14,343 nucleotides of DNA from DATDRQ01 sp035291645 (GTDB lineage Bacteria; Chloroflexota; Anaerolineae; Anaerolineales; UBA4823): positions 1 through 14,343 of the forward strand of contig DATDRQ010000053.1 in NCBI GenBank assembly GCA_035291645.1, in the 5' to 3' direction. Below the pieces are notes generated by a model that made no database searches, was not told where the DNA came from, and saw only the letters and a program-made list of their open reading frames with translations. Of the stretch, positions 12,720-14,343 are shown piece after piece; position 1 is the stretch's first letter; every line of letters starts with the position of its first letter. A program made the translations under genes and the position numbers.

Positions 12720-14343
12720 TCAAGCGTTGATGGAGAGGCTATGGTAGCCGGTGGCGCCGTCCGGGTGGGTGGGGGCAACATCAGCGGTCTGGATGCCCCC
12801 ATCCCCATCTACTGCCCGTACGGTGATGGCGTGTTCTCCTGGGTCGAGCTGCAAACTGGCGCTCCACAGTACCCAGGTCAAAGGTGAGAGCGGGCGATTC
12901 AGCTGAACCGGCAGCCAGTCTCCGTCATCAGCCTGGATCTCCACTTTTGAGATGCCGCGCGCCCCGGCAAAGGCAATCCCGCCGACCTGGACCTGGGCGC
13001 CGGTGGGTTTAGCCACGTCGATCACCGAAGTGGTCTGCACCCAGGCCTGTTCACTCCACCTGCGCTGCTCCCAGTACCCCTGGTAGTCCTCACTGACCGC
13101 CTCGATCAGGATGATCCATTTCGGGTTTTTCATCCCAAAGCGATTTGGAGTGTACAGACGAATGGGCGCGCCATGCTTTTCGGTGAGCGGTTCGTTTCCC
13201 ATAGAATGGCAAAGCAGGGTGCGCGGGTCCATGGCAGAGGCGATGGGCAGCGATTCGGTGTAACCGTCCACGCAGGTGAACTTGATGTCCACCGCCTGCG
13301 GCTTCAAACCGGCTTTTTCCAGGACATCTTTGAGGCGGACCCCTTGAAAGAGGGTCGTGCCGATCAGGTCGCCGCCGACCGGGTTGGAGATGCACTCCAG
13401 GGTGGCGTACTGCTGCTGTTGGGGGAACGCCTTGATGGCGGAGAGATCGAACGCCAGCCTGTTTTCCACCAACCCATCCACGACCAGGACGTAGGAGGAG
13501 GCCGGCAGGTCGGTCTCTCCCTCGATAGCCAGGCGTTCCACCAGGTTCCCGGCTGAGTTGGAGACCTCACCCTGCCCGGGGGGCAGCAGGTTGATATCCA
13601 CCCGGTAGAAATCCTCGATGGGGGTGAGCTCCGGGCGGGTGCCGGGAACGGCGGAATAACCAGCTGTGTCGGAAAATCCGGTTGTGGCCGGCTGAGGAGT
13701 CGGCAACAGGCCGGGAGCCGGCGTCTGTAGGGCTTCCACCATCGGGGTGACAGCTTCTTCCCCCCGAGAGAGCCAGCGTTCGAGTCCCAGGGCTGCGATG
13801 GCGACCCCCAGCGATCCGAGGGCCATGCTGCCTAAGAAGCGGCGACGCCCGCTGTCCTGCTCCTGGGACAGGGCAGATGCCGAGCGGGCTAAGCCCCAGG
13901 CAAGCAGCAGACCCCAGGCGAGACAGACCCCCAGGAGCCAGGCCAGCCCGCCGAGGTCTCCGGCCGGATGCCAACCTCCCCAGACAGCCAGAGCGATGGT
14001 CAGGAGAGCGAGGACGAATCCGGCGAGCGCCCCTGGAACGACCCACGGGGTTCGCCACCGGCTAAGGATAAGGGCGAACAATGCCCCCAATCCAGCCAGC
14101 AAAACCAGGAACAGCCCATAAGCCATCAGGATCTCGGCGGTTTTAGCGACCTGAGAGGTCTGACCCAGGTTGAATCCGGCCAGCAGGCTGACCATCGCCT
14201 CGATCCCGAAGGTGACGAGGCCGCCGGGCAGCAGGCGAGTGGACCACTCGAACAGCTCGAATGGAGCATAGGGCAGTGAGGTCAGTTGGCCAGCCAGAGC
14301 CATGAGAGCCAGCCAGGGGAGGCCGAGCAGGAGTCCGATAGCC
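12720..14343 (-). CDS. Membrane-anchored sulfite-oxidase-like molybdopterin oxidoreductase (5' end outside window)
   Basis: Residue numbers count from ATG 14303. The open frame continues without a stop to the window edge with hydrophobic codons (AIGLLLGLPWLALM), so that ATG is probably internal and the gene is cut off. The N-terminal part has three or more TM helices (about 57-81, 88-110, 116-139), then RRRFLG (153-158) and another hydrophobic stretch (159-172) resembling a twin-arginine signal. A Pro/Thr-rich linker leads to the molybdenum-cofactor domain (about 230-430): the likely Mo ligand Cys304 in ECISNPVGG, DGYTESLP, LLCHSMGNEPLTEKHGAPIRL and NPKWI. A Mo-co dimerisation-like beta domain (433-527) ends the protein. 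It is expected to sit on the outer face of the membrane. The substrate is unknown, because sulfite oxidase relatives vary widely. The flavin reductase-like gene follows after 16 bases. Confidence 0.87.
   Translation of the reverse strand, partial: AIGLLLGLPWLALMALAGQLTSLPYAPFELFEWSTRLLPGGLVTFGIEAMVSLLAGFNLGQTSQVAKTAEILMAYGLFLVLLAGLGALFALILSRWRTPWVVPGALAGFVLALLTIALAVWGGWHPAGDLGGLAWLLGVCLAWGLLLAWGLARSASALSQEQDSGRRRFLGSMALGSLGVAIAALGLERWLSRGEEAVTPMVEALQTPAPGLLPTPQPATTGFSDTAGYSAVPGTRPELTPIEDFYRVDINLLPPGQGEVSNSAGNLVERLAIEGETDLPASSYVLVVDGLVENRLAFDLSAIKAFPQQQQYATLECISNPVGGDLIGTTLFQGVRLKDVLEKAGLKPQAVDIKFTCVDGYTESLPIASAMDPRTLLCHSMGNEPLTEKHGAPIRLYTPNRFGMKNPKWIILIEAVSEDYQGYWEQRRWSEQAWVQTTSVIDVAKPTGAQVQVGGIAFAGARGISKVEIQADDGDWLPVQLNRPLSPLTWVLWSASLQLDPGEHAITVRAVDGDGGIQTADVAPTHPDGATGYHSLSINA

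Noticed and set aside
12704..12808. Longer N-terminus for the flavin reductase-like protein from ATG 12808
   Set aside because: The extra 35 residues are Pro/Thr-rich, overlap the end of the molybdoenzyme gene in another frame and do not resemble the family.

Overview
The window looks like a piece of chromosome from a bacterium with moderately high GC content. It carries the two catalytic subunits of a 2-oxoacid:ferredoxin oxidoreductase, a multi-domain sensor kinase, an HD-GYP response regulator, a DUF2270 membrane protein and a membrane-anchored sulfite-oxidase-like molybdoenzyme. This mix fits a Chloroflexota (Anaerolineae-type) genome, but that is an inference from gene content only. There are no rRNA or tRNA genes, CRISPR arrays or recognisable transposases.

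Layout: (1) 11-2898, a tight korA-korB pair closed by a good intrinsic terminator. (2) 3136-4251, a solitary membrane acyltransferase-3 gene with its own promoter candidate and structured leader. (3) 4292-5387, minus strand, a metallo-beta-lactamase-fold hydrolase followed by a 55-residue zinc-ribbon protein. (4) 5388-5791, an AT-rich intergenic region with a perfect palindrome and a second hairpin just before the next gene. (5) 5792-10933, four consecutive plus-strand genes: a 68-residue peptide with a penultimate Trp, an isoprenyl-transferase-like enzyme, a TM-PDZ-multi-TM histidine kinase and a response regulator with an HD-GYP output. (6) 10974-12065, a DUF2270 membrane protein with a DUF2179-like tail. 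(7) 12074-14343, minus strand, a flavin reductase-like protein behind a molybdopterin oxidoreductase that runs off the window.

The main discovery candidate is region 5. Its parts match those of the Bacillus ComQXPA quorum-sensing system: a ComX-like precursor, a ComQ-like prenyltransferase whose acidic motif and GQHxD and K-x-G-S motifs resemble ComQ, and a ComP-like sensor with one TM, an extracytoplasmic PDZ-like domain and a multi-TM block. Three things differ from Bacillus. The order is X-Q-P-A. The kinase core is of the HisKA type with added GAF and PAS domains. The regulator ends in an HD-GYP cyclic-di-GMP phosphodiesterase domain instead of a DNA-binding domain. If this reading is right, a prenylated peptide signal would control cyclic-di-GMP turnover directly. 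The peptide and prenyltransferase genes and the sensor end of the kinase gene are AT-richer than their surroundings, which hints at separate ancestry.

All family assignments come from reading motifs by eye and from remembered family features. No searches or alignments were run.
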